From assembly GCF_013184745.1 (NCBI RefSeq), contig NZ_JAATVU010000009.1:1-64000 (forward strand): a stretch of DNA of 64,000 bases. The letters run 5' to 3'. This stretch comes from Mangrovicoccus sp. HB161399. GTDB lineage: Bacteria > Pseudomonadota > Alphaproteobacteria > Rhodobacterales > Rhodobacteraceae. This document shows, piece after piece, positions 62,501 to 64,000 of the stretch (position 1 is its first letter; every line of letters starts with the position of its first letter). Position numbers and translations under genes: made by a program. The notes under the pieces were generated by a model, which was not told where the DNA came from, searched no databases, and saw nothing but the letters and a program-made list of their open reading frames with translations.

Positions 62501-62527
62501 GCGCCCTCCTGCCATGCGGGAGGGCGC
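62501..62527. terminator. Strong hairpin between convergent genes
   Basis: GCGCCCTCC (62501-62509) pairs with GGAGGGCGC (62519-62527); three more inner pairs are possible around a 3-base loop. It lies between the phosphatase stop and the stop of the minus-strand gene at 62553, so it may end both transcripts. There is no T-run. Confidence 0.55.
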
Positions 62528-62552
62528 AGTCGTGGCGGGCCCTGGCCTGCGC

Positions 62553-62912
62553 TCAATGCGGGATCGGCAGCCCCGGCAGGCCGGCACCGGAGAGCGCGGC
62601 GTTCATCGCCGTCCAGACGATGCCAACCATGGCGTTCCAGGCTTTCTCCAGCGTCAGGACCGTCATGGCGGCCACGGTCTGGGCGAGATGGCGGACCTGC
62701 ACCTTGAGCTGGTCGGCGAAGAATTCGTCCAGCACGCTGCCGGTGCCCGCGGCAGCGCTTTCGATGCGCGACTGGACGAGCAGCTCGGCCTGTGCGGCGA
62801 TGCTGGCGGCATGGGTGCCGACGATCTGGCGGATGCGCTGGAAGTCTGCGCCGGCCTGCACGCGCAGGGTTCCGGCGATTTCGGCTGTGACGGATTCTGG
62901 GTCGAAGGCCAT
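62553..62912 (-). CDS. Hypothetical protein (119 aa)
   Basis: The protein has a predicted helical N-terminal part (DPESVTAEIAGTLRVQAGAD) and a C-terminal amphipathic/hydrophobic region (LEKAWNAMVGIVWTAMNAAL). It has no cysteine and no signal peptide. Not recognised. It starts at ATG 62912, six bases after the lipoprotein gene on the same strand, so the two are probably one unit; both are small and may act together at the envelope. Confidence 0.65.
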   Translation of the reverse strand: MAFDPESVTAEIAGTLRVQAGADFQRIRQIVGTHAASIAAQAELLVQSRIESAAAGTGSVLDEFFADQLKVQVRHLAQTVAAMTVLTLEKAWNAMVGIVWTAMNAALSGAGLPGLPIPH

Positions 62913-62918
62913 GGGACT

Positions 62919-63437
62919 CTACCTTTCCAATGCGGTTTCGAAGGCGACCGCCAGGGAGAGCTCGTTCTCCAGCAGGGCGGCGAATTGCAGGATGCGCGTG
63001 TCGGTCAGGCCGCCGGCGCGATGCGTGTCCCGCATCGTCTCCAGCACCTTGGCGACATTGTCGAGGATGCCCGGCGTCGGCGCGATGCAGGCACCGGGGG
63101 TGTCGTCGCAGACCGGCGGCAGCAGCCCGCGGGCGCGGAGCGTCTCCTGTCCGCGCGCCGACAGCTGCGGCACCGGGCGCACCCGGACCAGCAGGGCCGT
63201 CGCCCGGACCTTGCCGATCGCCGCGGCATAGGTCCCTGCGGTGCCGGGATAGCCGGCGGCCGAGGGGGCGGCGGCGGCGGTTTCGAGGAGGACATGGACC
63301 TGTTCGTTGGCGGCGCCGAGGTCATCGGCAATGCGCTGGTCGAAATCCGGAGACAGCTGCACCGTGCAGCCGGCCAGCGCGGCGATCAGGATCAGGGGAA
63401 GCGCCAGGCAGCGCCCGGCGCGGCGGATGAAGTGCAT
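62919..63437 (-). CDS. Predicted lipoprotein of unknown function (172 aa)
   Basis: Start 63437 gives a clear lipoprotein signal: basic RRAGR, hydrophobic LALPLILIAALAGC with the lipobox LAGC at residues ~21-24. The mature part is mostly helical (DFDQRIADDLGAANEQVHVL, ILQFAALLENELSLAVAFET) with two central cysteines in PPVCDDTPGACIAP that could form a disulfide. The frame extends further upstream but that part lacks any signal. Family not recognised. It precedes the 119-aa gene in a probable operon. Confidence 0.78.
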   Translation of the reverse strand: MHFIRRAGRCLALPLILIAALAGCTVQLSPDFDQRIADDLGAANEQVHVLLETAAAAPSAAGYPGTAGTYAAAIGKVRATALLVRVRPVPQLSARGQETLRARGLLPPVCDDTPGACIAPTPGILDNVAKVLETMRDTHRAGGLTDTRILQFAALLENELSLAVAFETALER

Positions 63438-63623
63438 TCGGAACCTCGTGAAATGGCTTTCTTCAATGGATGGCAGCGTTCCGGAGCGTTCCGGCGCTGT
63501 CAACGGAAACATGACCTGAGGGCATGGCGCAGACGACGGCGCATGCCGTCGCGACACCGCCGAAGGGCTGGGTTGCGGCGGCCGATGGCGGGCCCTAAGG
63601 GACGGAAAACCAACGGAGGGTCC

Positions 63624-64000
63624 ATGAGCACCAAGGCCATCATCACCGCCTATTTCGAGGCATTCAATGCAGGCGACACCCAGACCATGCTGGACCTGCT
63701 GGCCGGCGACGTGGAGCATCACGTCAACCAGGGCGGCATCCGCGAGGGCAAGGAGGCCTTTGCGGAGTTCTGCGCCCATATGGACCGCTGCTATTCGGAA
63801 AACCTGACCGATATCGTGATCTTCGCCGAGGGCGACCGCGCGGCGGCGGAATTCGTCGTCAACGGCACCTACAAGGCCGATGACGAGGGGCTGCCGCCCG
63901 CCAAGGGCCAGGCCTACCGGCTGCCCGCGGGCACGTTCTTCGCGCTGCGCGACGGCAAGATCACGCGGGTGACGACCTACTACAATCTAGAGGACTGGAT
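63624..64000 (+). CDS. SnoaL-like / ketosteroid isomerase-related protein (cut by window end)
   Basis: GGAGGG precedes the ATG at 63624. The translated part begins MSTKAIITAYFEAFNAGDTQ, then LLAGDVEHHVNQGGIREGKE, IVIFAEGDRAAAEFVVNGTY and FFALRDGKITRVTTYYN, the cystatin-like alpha+beta fold of the SnoaL/NTF2 superfamily. About 125 residues are present and the stop lies beyond the window. The substrate is unknown for most members. It is divergent from the lipoprotein gene. Confidence 0.85.
   Translation, partial: MSTKAIITAYFEAFNAGDTQTMLDLLAGDVEHHVNQGGIREGKEAFAEFCAHMDRCYSENLTDIVIFAEGDRAAAEFVVNGTYKADDEGLPPAKGQAYRLPAGTFFALRDGKITRVTTYYNLEDW

Overview
This window reads as chromosomal DNA of a high-GC alphaproteobacterium, most likely a member of the Rhodobacterales (Paracoccaceae/Roseobacter group). 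The evidence is the sciP-ctrA pair next to ligA-recG, a hemA-type 5-aminolevulinate synthase preceded by an FNR-type box, the amidase - PBP1A - prfB neighbourhood, GTTC-N7-GTTC (alphaproteobacterial LexA type) boxes, and the strong GC bias that opens long antisense reading frames over most real genes. No rRNA, tRNA, CRISPR array or prophage was seen.

Layout. 0.3-3.7 kb is a graveyard: a decayed IS66-family element (tnpA, tnpB and tnpC all frameshifted) followed by a broken CadD-like transporter. 3.7-10.9 kb is core: mnmA, sciP, ctrA, ligA, recG, then a 40-residue membrane protein behind overlapping SOS boxes. 11-16.5 kb, mostly minus strand, holds a soluble chemotaxis-type receptor, a NifU-like scaffold, hisI (plus strand), gluQ, two small membrane proteins and trmFO. 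16.6-22.2 kb on the plus strand has a Nudix hydrolase, cysK, a large MscS-type channel and a glycosyltransferase. 22.1-25.2 kb (minus) has an M20 dipeptidase and an OpgG/OpgD protein. 25.7-30.1 kb (plus) has hemA, a RodZ-like HTH membrane protein, ispG and a small membrane protein. 31-41.8 kb has dsbA and an M48 protease (minus), then an aminotransferase, a cell-wall amidase, PBP1A, an RTX beta-propeller protein and prfB (plus).

41.8-47.1 kb (minus) is the most interesting locus: a tightly coupled six-gene operon with two very small proteins, a NodU/CmcH-type carbamoyltransferase, an SGNH hydrolase, a membrane-tailed Rieske oxygenase with a C-terminal CxxC, and a SAM methyltransferase. It looks like a tailoring pathway for an unknown product. 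It follows serS, and a large imperfect inverted repeat lies in the leader. 48.7-56.4 kb encodes a ~2560-residue Gly-rich autotransporter. Next come a membrane-anchored pentapeptide-repeat protein (minus), yajC-secD-secF, an exported acid phosphatase with a Pho-box-like site, two small minus-strand genes and a truncated SnoaL-like gene at the right edge.

How the parts work together: several regulators and their likely targets can be read directly. SciP and CtrA are adjacent cell-cycle regulators. The SOS boxes predict LexA control of a tiny membrane protein, the FNR box predicts oxygen control of tetrapyrrole synthesis, and the Pho box predicts phosphate control of the phosphatase. Envelope functions dominate: peptidoglycan, periplasmic glucans, the Sec accessory complex, DsbA, an M48 protease, two very different secreted repeat proteins and a mechanosensitive channel.
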